A DNA stretch of 53,194 bases from Microcoleus sp. FACHB-DQ6 (GTDB lineage Bacteria; Cyanobacteriota; Cyanobacteriia; Cyanobacteriales; Microcoleaceae), in assembly GCA_014695175.1 (NCBI GenBank), contig JACJNV010000218.1:1-53194 (forward strand), given 5' to 3'. Below are positions 36,201 to 44,411 of this stretch, one piece after another. Numbering within the stretch: position 1 is the first letter of the stretch; the number at the start of each line of letters is the position of its first letter. The position numbers and the translations under genes are program-made. Under the pieces are notes generated by a model. That model saw only the letters and a program-made list of their open reading frames with translations. It was not told where the DNA came from and did not search any database.

Positions 36201-38665
36201 AAATTGTAGCCGGAAATCGTGCTGCTGATATCGCGATCGCCTTGATGGAAATGTTTAAAGCATCGAGTTTTAAAGCGAAAATTTTCAATTTAGTTTATCC
36301 ATTTGTTCGCATTTGGCAGGAGCCGATGCACACTGTACTGATGCCTTTGCTGGAAGGCTATCAAGGGGGTTTGGAAACGGGAGATTTGGAGTTCGCTGCT
36401 TACTGTGCCTATAACCGCTGTCAACTCGCTTATGCGGCGGGAAATGAACTTCTACAACTGGGACAAGAGATGCAAACCTATGCAGAGGCGATCGCCCAGC
36501 TCAAACAAACAACAGCTCTAAATTTTCAGCAAATTGTGCAACAGGCAGTCTTAAATTGGACAGGTGAAGCCGACGAACCCCAGAAACTGATTGGAGAAGC
36601 TTACGATGAAACGACGCGATTACCTCAGCATCAGTCAGCGGGAGATACTTACTCGATCGGGAGCGTCTATGCTCATAAATTGATTCTGGCTTACCATTTT
36701 GGGCAACCCCAGGAAGCTCTGGAGATAGCTCAAATTGCCGAGAAAACTATTGGTGGCATTATCGGAACTGTGTTCTATGGAGTCTTTTATTTCTATCATG
36801 CACTGACGTTACTCGCAAACACAAACACCTTGGCAATTAGTGAAGCGGTTACGAAGGATCTTGAGCAACTTACTAACTGGGCAACTCATGCACCCACGAA
36901 CTTTGGCCACAAATGCGATTTAATTCGAGCCGAACAGCAACGAATTTTAGGTAACAAAGCAGAGGCGATCGACCTCTACGATGGCGCGATCTTCCTCGCT
37001 AAAGAAAACCAATTCCTCAACGAAGAAGCCTTAGCCAACGAACTCGCCGCTAAATTCTACCTCAATTGGGGCAAAGAAAAAGTTGCTGCAGGCTATATGC
37101 AGGAAGCCTACTATTGTTACGCCCGCTGGGGAGCAAAAGCAAAAACCGATGACCTAGAAAAACGTTATCCCGATCTGCTGCGCCCCATCTTACAACAGGC
37201 AGCCCAACCCGTCTCTATTTTAGAAACCCTATCCACCCTCACCAATTCAACCTACTCCTTTCATTCGAGCGCCCACCACACTAGCTCCAGTACCTCCATC
37301 AACCAGGCTCTAGATTTTTCTACCCTGCTGCAAATCTCCCAAGTCATCTCCAGCACGATCAACCTGGATGAGTTGCTGCAAATTGTGACCCAAACCATGT
37401 TACAAAACTCGGGAGCCGATCGCTGTACACTGATGCTCTGCCAAGATCGACAATGCCAAGTGCGGGCCCTGGCTACCGGGGAATACATTAGCCTGGAAAC
37501 GGAACCCCTAGAGAACAATCTCACCGTTCCGGTTAAATTAATCCACTATGTAAAAAACACCCTAGCAACAGTTGTCATCGATCAGCTCAAAACCGATCTG
37601 CCTGTGATTGACGATTATTTAGAGTACCACCAACCAGAGAGTTTGCTGGGTTTGCCAATTCTAAATCAGGGGAATTTGGTCGGCATTTTGTATCTAGAAA
37701 ATCGGATAACCAGTGGAGTGTTTAGTCGCGATCGCGTCCTAGTGCTGAATTTTCTCTCTAGTCAAGCGGCGATCGCTCTGGAGAATGCCCGTCTCTATCA
37801 CCAAGTGCAGCAGACTTTGAATGAACTTCAGCAAACTCAGATGCAAATGATCCAAAGTGAAAAGATGTCAGCATTAGGTAATCTAGTGGCAGGCGTTGCC
37901 CATGAAATTAACAACCCCGTTGGTTTTATTTCCGGGAACATTAATGAAGCTCATGCTGGAGTCCAAGACTTAATTGATTATTTGCGCCTCTATCAAGAAA
38001 AGTTTCCTCCCTCGGAAGCAGAATTGATTGATAAAGCAGAGGAAATAGATTTAGATTATCTCGTAGAAGATTTACCTAAAATGTTGAGTTCCATGAAAAT
38101 TGGATGCGAGCGCATCAAAAACATCAGCACATCCCTCCGCACTTTCTCTCGCGCCGATACGGCACATAAAGTTGAGGCTAATATCCATGAAGGACTCAAT
38201 AGCACTTTGATGATTTTACGCCATCGCCTGAAAGCGAACGACAAGCATCCTGAAATTAAAATCATTAAAGAGTACGGCAATGTTCCAAAAGTAAAATGTT
38301 ATTTGGGACAATTAAACCAGGTATTTATGAATCTGTTGGCCAATGCGATAGATGCCTTAGAAGAATCCAATCAAGGACGGACTTTTGCCGATATTCAAGC
38401 CCACCCCAATCAAATTACTATTCGGACAAAAGTAGAAAGGGGAAATGTAATAATTTCCATCGCCGATAACGGAAAGGGAATGTCCGAAGAGGTCAAAAAT
38501 CGGATTTTTGACCATCTATTTACCACTAAAGACGTGGGCAAAGGAACTGGGTTAGGACTGGCGATCGCGCGTCAAATTGTAGAAGGAAAACACGGCGGTA
38601 AACTGACTTGTATTTCTTCACTGGGAAAAGGAACGGAGTTTGTCATTGAGATTTTAATTGATTGA
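33281..38665 (+). CDS. Ser/Thr kinase - AAA ATPase - GAF - histidine kinase fusion
   Basis: The product is a 1794-residue multi-domain signalling protein. Residues 8-275 are a Ser/Thr kinase domain with HKDIKPANILI as catalytic loop, LIDFSIAS in place of DFG, and GTLSYLSPEQTGRMNRG as activation segment. About 295-600 is an AAA_16/STAND-like ATPase with Walker A GFSGIGKTA and LVIFLDDLQWAD as Walker B. About 700-1300 is a long helical TPR-like region. About 1345-1490 is a GAF domain, then HisKA with GVAHEINNPVGF and an HATPase with DNGKGM and [11 protein letters not shown]. This layout is a known cyanobacterial class of fused Ser/Thr and His kinases. It is cytoplasmic, and its partner and signal are unknown. 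HEINNP marks the HisKA subtype. Confidence 0.95.
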   Translation: MIELTGYQILDRIYSGTRTLVYRGSRLCDKKSVIIKVLRNEYPKFSELLQFRNQYTIAKNLNLPGIIQTYSLEAYRNGYALIMEDFGGISLNQWTGKGKTVQSLVEFFQIAIDLSNTLDILYRHRIIHKDIKPANILINPETKQVKLIDFSIASLLPRETQMVMSPNVLEGTLSYLSPEQTGRMNRGIDYRTDFYSLGVSFYELLTGELPFQSNDPMELVHSHIAKQPPPLGKNRREEIPQVLCDLVMKLMAKNAEDRYQSALGLKFDLEFCLRQLEESGRIESFAIAQRDVCERFIIPEKLYGRESEVAQLLTAFDRISGCETFPGNEGRRELMLVAGFSGIGKTAIVNEVHKPIVRQRGYFIKGKFDQFNRNIPFSAFVQAFRELMGQLLSESEAQLAAWKTQILAALGDSAQVIIEVIPELEQIISQQQTATELSETAAQNRFNLLFQKFLQVFTTKEHPLVIFLDDLQWADAASLKLMQLLMSESDGRYLLLIGAYRDNEVSAAHPLMLALEEIGKAQAAIKTITLAPLSETSLNQLVGDTLSCSPEIAQPLTQLIYKKTKGNPFFSAQFLKMLHDEGLIQFDFDGGNWQCDIAKVKALAVTDDIVDFMALQLQKLPPATQKVLKLAACIGNQFDLGTLAVVSEQLATETAADLWKALQEELILPESKVYQFYMGQEKHGQAQNSQVVNYKFLHDRVQQAAYSLIPEDQKQSVHLHIGQLLFARTSAEQLDERIFAIVSQFNLGIDRIAIQAQRDHLANLNLMAARKARLSAAYPASAQYCEIGLQLLATDSSDQWIRQPILTSELHIEAANSACLIGAFERVDACVEAVLQHTSNPLEQVKVLEIKIQSLMARNQLSEAIQVARAILQELDVELPEHPTQDMVAPALNAIGDRLMSVDVMNSPKMSAPQKLAAMNILSSMASAAYIGSPALYPLIVLKQIELSLQFGNAIQTPYAYSTYGLILCAFGGEIVAGNRAADIAIALMEMFKASSFKAKIFNLVYPFVRIWQEPMHTVLMPLLEGYQGGLETGDLEFAAYCAYNRCQLAYAAGNELLQLGQEMQTYAEAIAQLKQTTALNFQQIVQQAVLNWTGEADEPQKLIGEAYDETTRLPQHQSAGDTYSIGSVYAHKLILAYHFGQPQEALEIAQIAEKTIGGIIGTVFYGVFYFYHALTLLANTNTLAISEAVTKDLEQLTNWATHAPTNFGHKCDLIRAEQQRILGNKAEAIDLYDGAIFLAKENQFLNEEALANELAAKFYLNWGKEKVAAGYMQEAYYCYARWGAKAKTDDLEKRYPDLLRPILQQAAQPVSILETLSTLTNSTYSFHSSAHHTSSSTSINQALDFSTLLQISQVISSTINLDELLQIVTQTMLQNSGADRCTLMLCQDRQCQVRALATGEYISLETEPLENNLTVPVKLIHYVKNTLATVVIDQLKTDLPVIDDYLEYHQPESLLGLPILNQGNLVGILYLENRITSGVFSRDRVLVLNFLSSQAAIALENARLYHQVQQTLNELQQTQMQMIQSEKMSALGNLVAGVAHEINNPVGFISGNINEAHAGVQDLIDYLRLYQEKFPPSEAELIDKAEEIDLDYLVEDLPKMLSSMKIGCERIKNISTSLRTFSRADTAHKVEANIHEGLNSTLMILRHRLKANDKHPEIKIIKEYGNVPKVKCYLGQLNQVFMNLLANAIDALEESNQGRTFADIQAHPNQITIRTKVERGNVIISIADNGKGMSEEVKNRIFDHLFTTKDVGKGTGLGLAIARQIVEGKHGGKLTCISSLGKGTEFVIEILID

Positions 38666-38675
38666 AGGTTAGTTG

Positions 38676-38835
38676 TCAGTTGTCCGTTGTCCGTTGTTAG
38701 TTGTTGACCTATATTATTAATCTCTCTCTCTTCTCTTCCTCTGCGTTCTCTGCGTCCTCTGCGGTTAAATCATTCCGATGCAACCGGAATTGATAGGACA
38801 ACCGACAACTGACAACGAACAACTGACAACTGACT
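38676..38835. repeat. Inverted heptamer arrays and CGCAGAG-type repeat between convergent kinases
   Basis: GTTGTCC/GTTGTCA-type heptamers (about 38683-38715) are mirrored by GACAACTGACAAC units (38797-38835). Between them lie CCTCTGCG units ending in CCTCTGCGGTTAAAT (38752-38766) and the arm ATTCCGATGCAACCGGAATT (38772-38791), which matches the ends of the 131-bp MITE-like elements. The gap separates the convergent ends of two kinase genes and may fold into a long hairpin. Confidence 0.7.
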
Positions 38836-40450
38836 ATTGCAGCGGCAAAAATACCGTCATCACCTCGCCCTTTTGGGGCCGCTGGCGAATTACCAACTTC
38901 CCGCCAGCCGCTCGAAATAAATTCTTAGTCACGCTCAAATTTAAACTCAAACTTCCCGTCTCCGGCTGCACCATCAACAAAGGCCCGATCGATCGCAAAG
39001 GAGCATTCGCCTTAGCTGCAAAAGTCGATGCGACATTACCTTCAGGTAGGTGTTCCGATTCCAATTGCAACTTTAACTGATCGCCCGCTAATGTCACCTC
39101 CACCTGAATGCGACTCCCGGAAGGCAAAGTTCGAGTAAAATTCTCAATCAAATTAGTTAAAACCTGATCCAGCATCGTCGGATCGCTGACTACCGCAGGC
39201 AACTTTTTCGGCACAATAACTTCCAAAGTGTGGTTTCGCACAGCCGCCTGTTTTTGCCAGCGGGGAATGCTATTTTGCAGCACTTCACCGAGGGACATTG
39301 CTGTTAGCTGCACGCCAGAATTTTTAGCTTGCGACATTTCCAATTCCACGGCGCGGAAAATTAAACCGAAGCGATCGATCTGAGCGGTACACTCAGCATC
39401 AATCATTTCCAAACGCTTGATCACCACCGGATCGAGTTTGGGGCGCTTCAGCAGCAATCGAGTCAGCGTGCGAATAGTAGCCAAAGGAGTGCGGACTTCG
39501 TGGGCGATCGCCTGTAGCAATTCCACCTCTTTAGTAGCGAGAGGAATTGGAGATTTGCAGTTGATATCTGTAGCCGATAACTTTTTATGCCTCGGGTTCA
39601 AACCATCATCAATTCTTTCATCCTTTATCCTGCCTGGTTCATCTTTCCCAACCGGCAAATTATGCAACAGCAAGCGGCTGAACTGCATCACTGTTTGATA
39701 ATTTGGCTCCACAGGCAAAAACTGCTGGAACAGCGCGTCTAATTTAGTAGAGTTATTAGTTAATTGGCCACCTGGTAAATTGAAGCTACCGTCAGAATTG
39801 GCAAGCAAACATTCGCTTTCAGTCACCCTGCGCCGCAAAACCTCCCAAGCTTTGGCGACTACTTGCGGATCGAAAGAAAATAGAAAAGCCGGAATTCCCG
39901 CAGAATTTTCACCCAAAACCATCACCAGGCTAAAACTAGCAGTTAAAACCAAACAAAACTGCTCGTTCGCTAGCGGATCACCACTTGCCAAAGCCAATGC
40001 CGGGGCCGCCGGAGGCACTGATGTTTGCACATCAGCCGCCGGCATTAAAGCTAAAGTTTGTCTAGCCCGAAAAGACCACAAAGCTGCATCGTTGTCGGGA
40101 ATACTGGTAAAAATCCAATTGGCAAAGCCGTTGGCCAAAGCGGGGTCAGTCAAAACCGAAGACGGGCCAGACAACACCAATCCCTGACAGGAATTGGCGA
40201 TTGTCGATCGAGAATTTGCTCGATCGGCATCTGTTTTTTGTCCTGCTTTTTGCCGATCGAGCATTTGATTCAAAGCTGCGATCGCTCCGTACCATTCCTG
40301 TTCAGCTTTCAGCCGAGAAGCCCCACGGCTTGCAGGACACCGATGGCGGTTGTTTTCTCCCGCCAACTTAGCATCAAAGAGACTCAGGTCATTTTCTTGG
40401 CCTTGGGAGGCTAAAATTTCGCTTATTGTCGGTAAAAAGTAAGTATTCAC
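38834..40450 (-). CDS. Histidine kinase-like protein with degenerate ATP-binding domain
   Basis: The 538-residue product is soluble. Residues 1-300 are a sensory region I cannot assign; it includes a GAF-like stretch QFCLVLTASFSLVMVLGEN. HisKA follows with a good H-box, AIAHEVRTPLATIRTLT (His317). The ATPase part keeps an N box (LTNLIENFTR), but I see no DxGxG and the GxGL segment is reduced to GSLSLNLSVTKN, so catalysis is doubtful. It may be a phosphoacceptor or pseudokinase scaffold. Residues 268-284 (KDEPGRIKDERIDDGLN) look low-complexity and perhaps repeat-derived. It converges on the large kinase gene and diverges from tldD. Confidence 0.8.
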   Translation of the reverse strand: MNTYFLPTISEILASQGQENDLSLFDAKLAGENNRHRCPASRGASRLKAEQEWYGAIAALNQMLDRQKAGQKTDADRANSRSTIANSCQGLVLSGPSSVLTDPALANGFANWIFTSIPDNDAALWSFRARQTLALMPAADVQTSVPPAAPALALASGDPLANEQFCLVLTASFSLVMVLGENSAGIPAFLFSFDPQVVAKAWEVLRRRVTESECLLANSDGSFNLPGGQLTNNSTKLDALFQQFLPVEPNYQTVMQFSRLLLHNLPVGKDEPGRIKDERIDDGLNPRHKKLSATDINCKSPIPLATKEVELLQAIAHEVRTPLATIRTLTRLLLKRPKLDPVVIKRLEMIDAECTAQIDRFGLIFRAVELEMSQAKNSGVQLTAMSLGEVLQNSIPRWQKQAAVRNHTLEVIVPKKLPAVVSDPTMLDQVLTNLIENFTRTLPSGSRIQVEVTLAGDQLKLQLESEHLPEGNVASTFAAKANAPLRSIGPLLMVQPETGSLSLNLSVTKNLFRAAGGKLVIRQRPQKGEVMTVFLPLQ

Positions 40451-40718
40451 AGTTATAAACCCACCTTCGGAGGCATGAAGGGTGAAGTATTTATGTATAG
40501 GAAAGTTCAGGAGTTAGGAGTCAAGCACTAGCACGATCGAAAAATCCCGCATAATTTCTTGCGCCTTCCTCCTAACTCACAGGATATCCACATTAGTCAA
40601 CTAACGATATTGGCAGAACCGTACCAATAAGCCGCAATCTCCGCGCTTGGGGCGATATTTTGCACGATCGCCCTGACAAAAGTGCAAAATGAAGTAAGTT
40701 AAACACCCTGCTTTCCTT

Positions 40719-42125
40719 ATGCCCACCTCGATCGCCGACTCGAAAAATCTGCTGTCAGACTTAATGGCCCGCTACCGTCACCAAGTCGATTATCTGGCAA
40801 TTCGACTGGAAGAAGCCGAAGGCACCGACATCCTGCTGCGGGGCGAAAAAATTGAAACCCTCAGCGAAGGAGTCTCAATTGGCGGCCAAGTCAGGGCTTG
40901 TCACAAAGGCGGCTGGGGCTTTGCCAGTTTTAACCGACTTTCCACCCTCGCCGAAAGAATCGAAGAAGCCATCGCCGCAGCCAAACTGATCGGGGAAGAA
41001 GAAACGATTCTGGCGCCAGTTACCCCGGTACAAGACATTTGCTTGCTGCCGCTGACAGGAACAGACCCCCGTCTGGTTCCCCTAATTGACAAAAAGCAAT
41101 TGTGCGATCGCTACGCGGCGATTCTCCGCAGCATTGACCCCCGCATCGCCACAATCTCCGTGCGCTACGGCGACAGCACCCAGCGGATCATCCTCGCCAC
41201 CTCCGAAGGCACCATGCTCGAACAAGGTTGGGCAGACATGGAAATGCGCTTTGCCGCCACAGCCCGCAGCGGGGAAACCGTACAAACCGGCCGCGAAACC
41301 ACTGGTTCCCGCAAAGCTTACGAAGACTTAACCGATCTCGATGTTCAAGTTCGCAGCGCCGCCCAGAGAGCCGTAGATTCCCTAGCCTTACCCCCCGTCC
41401 AAGGCAACACCTACACCGTCGTCATCGACCCAATTTTGACCGGATTGTTCGTCCACGAAGCCTTCGGACACCTTTCCGAAGCGGACATGGCCTACGAAAA
41501 TCCCGACATTTTGGAAATTATGACCCTCGGCCGCCAGTTCGGCCCCAAAAACTTGCAAATTTTCGACGGTGCATCGCCAGAGGGACACCGGGGCAGCTAT
41601 GTCTACGACGACGAAGGCACTCCCGCGACTACTACTCAGTTAATTAAAGACGGCGCTTTAGTCGGGCGACTGCACTCGCGGGAAACGGCGGGCAAATTGG
41701 GAGAAACGCCTACAGGCAATGCTCGCTGTTTGAATTATCATTATCCGCCGATCGTCCGCATGACGAATACTTGGATCGAACGGGGTGACACGCCAGTTGC
41801 TGACTTATTTTCTGGTATCAAAGAAGGAGTTTATGCGCGCAATTGGCAAGGCGGCATGACTAACGGCGAGATGTTTACTTTCAGTGCCGGCGAAGCTTGG
41901 ATGATCCGCGACGGAAAACTAGACAATCCGGTGCGGGATGTTACTCTTTCGGGTAATGTTTTCAGCACTTTAGCCGATATTGAGGCGATCGGCGACGATT
42001 TCTACTGGGATGAATCCGGCGGCTGCGGCAAAGCAGGACAAAGCGGTTTGCCCGTGGGCTGCGGCGGCCCGAGTTTGCGGATTCGCGATGTCGTTGTTGG
42101 TGGCGAAGCTGCGGAAGAAGATTAA
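40719..42125 (+). CDS. tldD: TldD/PmbA family metallopeptidase
   Basis: The 468-residue product is TldD-like. The zinc motif HExxxH appears as HEAFGH (246-251) in VIDPILTGLFVHEAFGHLSE, and the C-terminal region has GGMTNGEMFTFSAGEAWMIRDGK and GQSGLPVGCGGPSLRIRDV, all typical. In bacteria TldD works with TldE/PmbA as a heterodimeric protease that processes unfolded peptides such as microcins and degrades some antitoxins. The TldE partner is not adjacent and is presumably elsewhere. A strong symmetrical terminator follows (42140-42192). No clear ribosome-binding site precedes ATG 40719. It diverges from the degenerate kinase gene across 268 bases. Confidence 0.93.
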   Translation: MPTSIADSKNLLSDLMARYRHQVDYLAIRLEEAEGTDILLRGEKIETLSEGVSIGGQVRACHKGGWGFASFNRLSTLAERIEEAIAAAKLIGEEETILAPVTPVQDICLLPLTGTDPRLVPLIDKKQLCDRYAAILRSIDPRIATISVRYGDSTQRIILATSEGTMLEQGWADMEMRFAATARSGETVQTGRETTGSRKAYEDLTDLDVQVRSAAQRAVDSLALPPVQGNTYTVVIDPILTGLFVHEAFGHLSEADMAYENPDILEIMTLGRQFGPKNLQIFDGASPEGHRGSYVYDDEGTPATTTQLIKDGALVGRLHSRETAGKLGETPTGNARCLNYHYPPIVRMTNTWIERGDTPVADLFSGIKEGVYARNWQGGMTNGEMFTFSAGEAWMIRDGKLDNPVRDVTLSGNVFSTLADIEAIGDDFYWDESGGCGKAGQSGLPVGCGGPSLRIRDVVVGGEAAEED

Positions 42126-42139
42126 AGCTTCAAAAGTTT

Positions 42140-42192
42140 AAAAAATAAAGGTAAAGCGCCAGATTCCTACTCGCGCTTTACCTTTATTTTTT
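42140..42192. terminator. Strong intrinsic terminator after tldD
   Basis: The arm 42140-42159 (AAAAAATAAAGGTAAAGCGC) is perfectly complementary to 42173-42192, giving a 20-bp stem with a 13-base loop and a T6 end. The A-run on the other side makes it bidirectional in principle. It starts 14 bases after the tldD stop. Confidence 0.9.
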
Positions 42193-42432
42193 GAGTGCAA
42201 CATTTCGCGCCCGTTTGTGGTGTCTGATATTTAGACGAGATTGGCCAAAAAAACCGGAATAGCGAACAATTATGCCTTGAGTCGTCAAATACCGCTGAAA
42301 AATCTGTTTTTTGCTACGCAGTACGTAAGTCCCCAATTAATGGCTCGAAATCTTCAATTTTTATCTTCTTATCCCAATTTTTAATTCTCCCATTCTCCCC
42401 CTAATTCCCTGCAATTATTGCTTTTTTCTGCT

Positions 42433-42642
42433 TTATCTCCCCTCGCCTCGGTTTGGCGGCTTCTCTTGATCGTTATCTGCATCTGCGTCAAAGGTCGGAG
42501 TGTCGGCTAGAGTGGTTAAAATTTCGGGAGCAGAGTTGTCTTGAGCAAAAAAGGTCGATCGAGTTTCTAAGCTTTGAGCATTAACTGCGCCAGCAGTCAG
42601 TAACAGGCTTGACATCAGGATGGAAGAGTAAACGCGCATCAT
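42433..42642 (-). CDS. Small secreted protein, unknown function
   Basis: The predicted product has 69 residues. Residues 1-22 look like a signal peptide (MRVYSSILMSSLLLTAGAVNA), with likely cleavage after AVNA. The mature part (about 46 residues) is acidic, with DADADND, and ends with the basic tail PNRGEGR. I do not recognise a family. There is no good ribosome-binding site, and the gene is short, so it could be chance. The well-formed signal sequence is the main support. The secreted protein at 1-397 begins in a similar style, but no homology is claimed. Confidence 0.45.
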   Translation of the reverse strand: MMRVYSSILMSSLLLTAGAVNAQSLETRSTFFAQDNSAPEILTTLADTPTFDADADNDQEKPPNRGEGR

Positions 42643-43468
42643 AAATTTTGGTGTTTGTATTTTCCCCTTCTTGATACGCAGTCTGCACTCTGCTATCAGG
42701 ATAAAAAAAATAATTGTGACGAAATCCTCAATTAGTAAGTGAGGGCACCTGCAATTTTTTTGAGTTTTGGTTAAAAGCTGGTGAAATCCATCATCTAGCT
42801 CGCTGGTTCGCTGGTAATTTCTAGTTCTCTGCTACTTGCTGGTCACCAGCAGACTTCAAGACCATGTTCAAAAAAATAATGCTACTCTTCTGTGCCCGTC
42901 TTCCCAACCCTGGTAGTTATAAATCATTCCCAAATCTAAAATCTAAAATCTAAAATCTAAAATAGTATGACCCCTGGAATCCTCTTGAAACGGGCTTCCA
43001 ACAAGGAAAGGAAAACCACAAATTGTAAAGTTTTACTACTTTTATGATTAACTTCATAATTTATGGAGGTGAAGTGGCAACCCGGGGATTAAAGACACAA
43101 CAGGAGAGTACCCAGGCGCGCCATCAGCACCTTACATATAAATATCTTGGTGAATGAGATTCCTTAAAGCGGGCACTGCCTAATTTTTCACATTAACTTC
43201 ATAAATGGTTGCTATTGTATTTTTAAATAAATTGTGAACCTTTGATTTTTTCTGATTTTTTCTGATCTTTTCCGATCTTTTCTTCTCTGGCTTTGTGACA
43301 AGAGCGGTTACGCGCCACTCCGAAGGAGGAGTCGAAAGCGGTTGGGGAAAAAAAACCAGTTCACAAAATCGTGGAGTCAATCTCAAATCTCAACTCTCAA
43401 ATCGAACAGGCGCGCAGGGAGTAAAAAAACTGGTTTTAAAACTGATATCGCGGAGTCAATCTCAAATA
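42643..43468. other. Long intergenic region with several repeat types and a GC-rich block
   Basis: No gene is supported over 826 bases. AAATCTA heptamers run from 42932 to 42963. A GC-rich, possibly structured block lies at about 43062-43133, flanked by the 13-bp direct repeat ATTAACTTCATAA (43047-43059 and 43192-43204). The 16-bp direct repeat GGAGTCAATCTCAAAT occurs at 43373-43388 and 43452-43467, just beyond the coaE stop. TTTTTTCTGAT-type units lie near 43243-43283. Confidence 0.6.
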
Positions 43469-44206
43469 TCAAATCTCACAGCGACTGACTTGCACATCTA
43501 CCTGCAGGAATAGCGACTCAAGGGTTGACGAGTTGTCCAAAACAACATCAGCTTGTTGACATTTTTGAGCTAGCGGCAACTGAGTGTTAATGCGGGCCTG
43601 AGCTCGATCGTAACTCAAGCCGTCTCGCTGCATTAGTCGTTCTAACTGCACTTCGGGTGAACAGTACACCACCCAAATTTCGGTACACAAGTCAGTCATA
43701 TTAGCTTCAAACAGCAGCGGCACTACTAAAACCAAAGTCACCGTGTCAGTGGGGGCGCAGAAAGCGGAGTTTTTTTCAACAATACTTTGTTCTAGCTTTT
43801 GATCGCGGTGAAAAAACCTGGTTTCTTGAGTTTTTGTACCTAAATTCTGTGTGTCCTGGGATACCGGAGTCAATGCAGCAATGCAGCTTTGAGTTTCCTC
43901 AACAAATCGGCGTCGCACGTAAGGGTGAATCTGTTGTTCCAACCACTGCCGCTCCGCTGCGTTACAAAAAATAATACTTCCCAACTCCGGCCGATTTAAA
44001 GTGCCGTCGGGGAGCAAAATACCCGCGCCGTATCGTTTTACAATAGAGTCAAGTATTGGCGAACCGGGGTTCACAGCTTCGCGGGCGTAAATATCGGCAT
44101 CTAAAATTGGAAATCCACAGGCATCTGCCAGATAATTAGATATAGCGGTTTTACCGGTGGCGATGCCCCCAGTTAAACCGATCAGACGGACAATTCGATC
44201 GCTCAT
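43469..44206 (-). CDS. coaE: Dephospho-CoA kinase
   Basis: The 245-residue product is CoaE, which phosphorylates dephospho-CoA in the last step of coenzyme A synthesis. The P-loop is GLTGGIATGKT (10-20); the family pattern FPILDADIYAREAV follows, and VVPLLFEANMTDLCTEIWVVYC is the conserved CoA-binding and strand region. The protein is about 40 residues longer than typical CoaE. The excess lies between EETQSCIAALT and TVTLVLVVPLLFE, around residues 113-150. The part at 127-150 is encoded by DNA (43757-43826) that closely matches the core of the MITE-like repeat at 10327-10432. The insertion is in frame and both flanks are intact, so the enzyme is probably active. It diverges from the CHAT gene. 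Confidence 0.93.
   Translation of the reverse strand: MSDRIVRLIGLTGGIATGKTAISNYLADACGFPILDADIYAREAVNPGSPILDSIVKRYGAGILLPDGTLNRPELGSIIFCNAAERQWLEQQIHPYVRRRFVEETQSCIAALTPVSQDTQNLGTKTQETRFFHRDQKLEQSIVEKNSAFCAPTDTVTLVLVVPLLFEANMTDLCTEIWVVYCSPEVQLERLMQRDGLSYDRAQARINTQLPLAQKCQQADVVLDNSSTLESLFLQVDVQVSRCEI
43757..43826. repeat. MITE-core sequence inside coaE
   Basis: Minus-strand reading runs AGAAACCAGGTTTTTTCACC, then AACAAAGTATTGTTG, then AAAAAAACTCCGCTTTCTGC. The intergenic repeat core at 10348-10414 runs AGAAACCGGATTTTTACCG, AACGAAGTATTTTTG, AAAAAACCCGGTTTCTGC. The order, spacing (70 versus 67 bp) and sequence agree well. Confidence 0.75.
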
Positions 44207-44411
44207 AATTTTCTCTGTTTAAACTTCCTGTGTTTCGACACTTACTGTCAGTCTTTGCTATGTTGGTGACACAATCAAATTTAGACTTAAAATTTAAGAT
44301 TTGCGATCGAGAGTTCGCGTTAGGAAGTGTCAGGATTGGGGTGCGATCGACTCTTTTTTACCTAAAATCTCAATTTTAAACTCTAATCAAGGTCTAGACC
44401 GAGGCAAACTT

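Noticed and set aside
43060-43140. GC-rich block as a known riboswitch or regulatory RNA
   Set aside because: I compared it mentally with fluoride, cobalamin, glutamine, c-di-GMP, tmRNA, SRP and RNase P consensus motifs and found no match; left as an unexplained block.
43180-43386. 68-codon minus-strand frame
   Set aside because: Low-complexity sequence (EKKRSEKIRKNQKKSK) arising from TTTTTTCTGAT-type repeats; no initiation signal.
44301-44411. Upstream ATG as start of the haemagglutinin-CHAT protein
   Set aside because: The 37 extra residues are basic and unlike a signal peptide; ATG 44412 has GAGG at proper spacing and leads into a signal-like segment.
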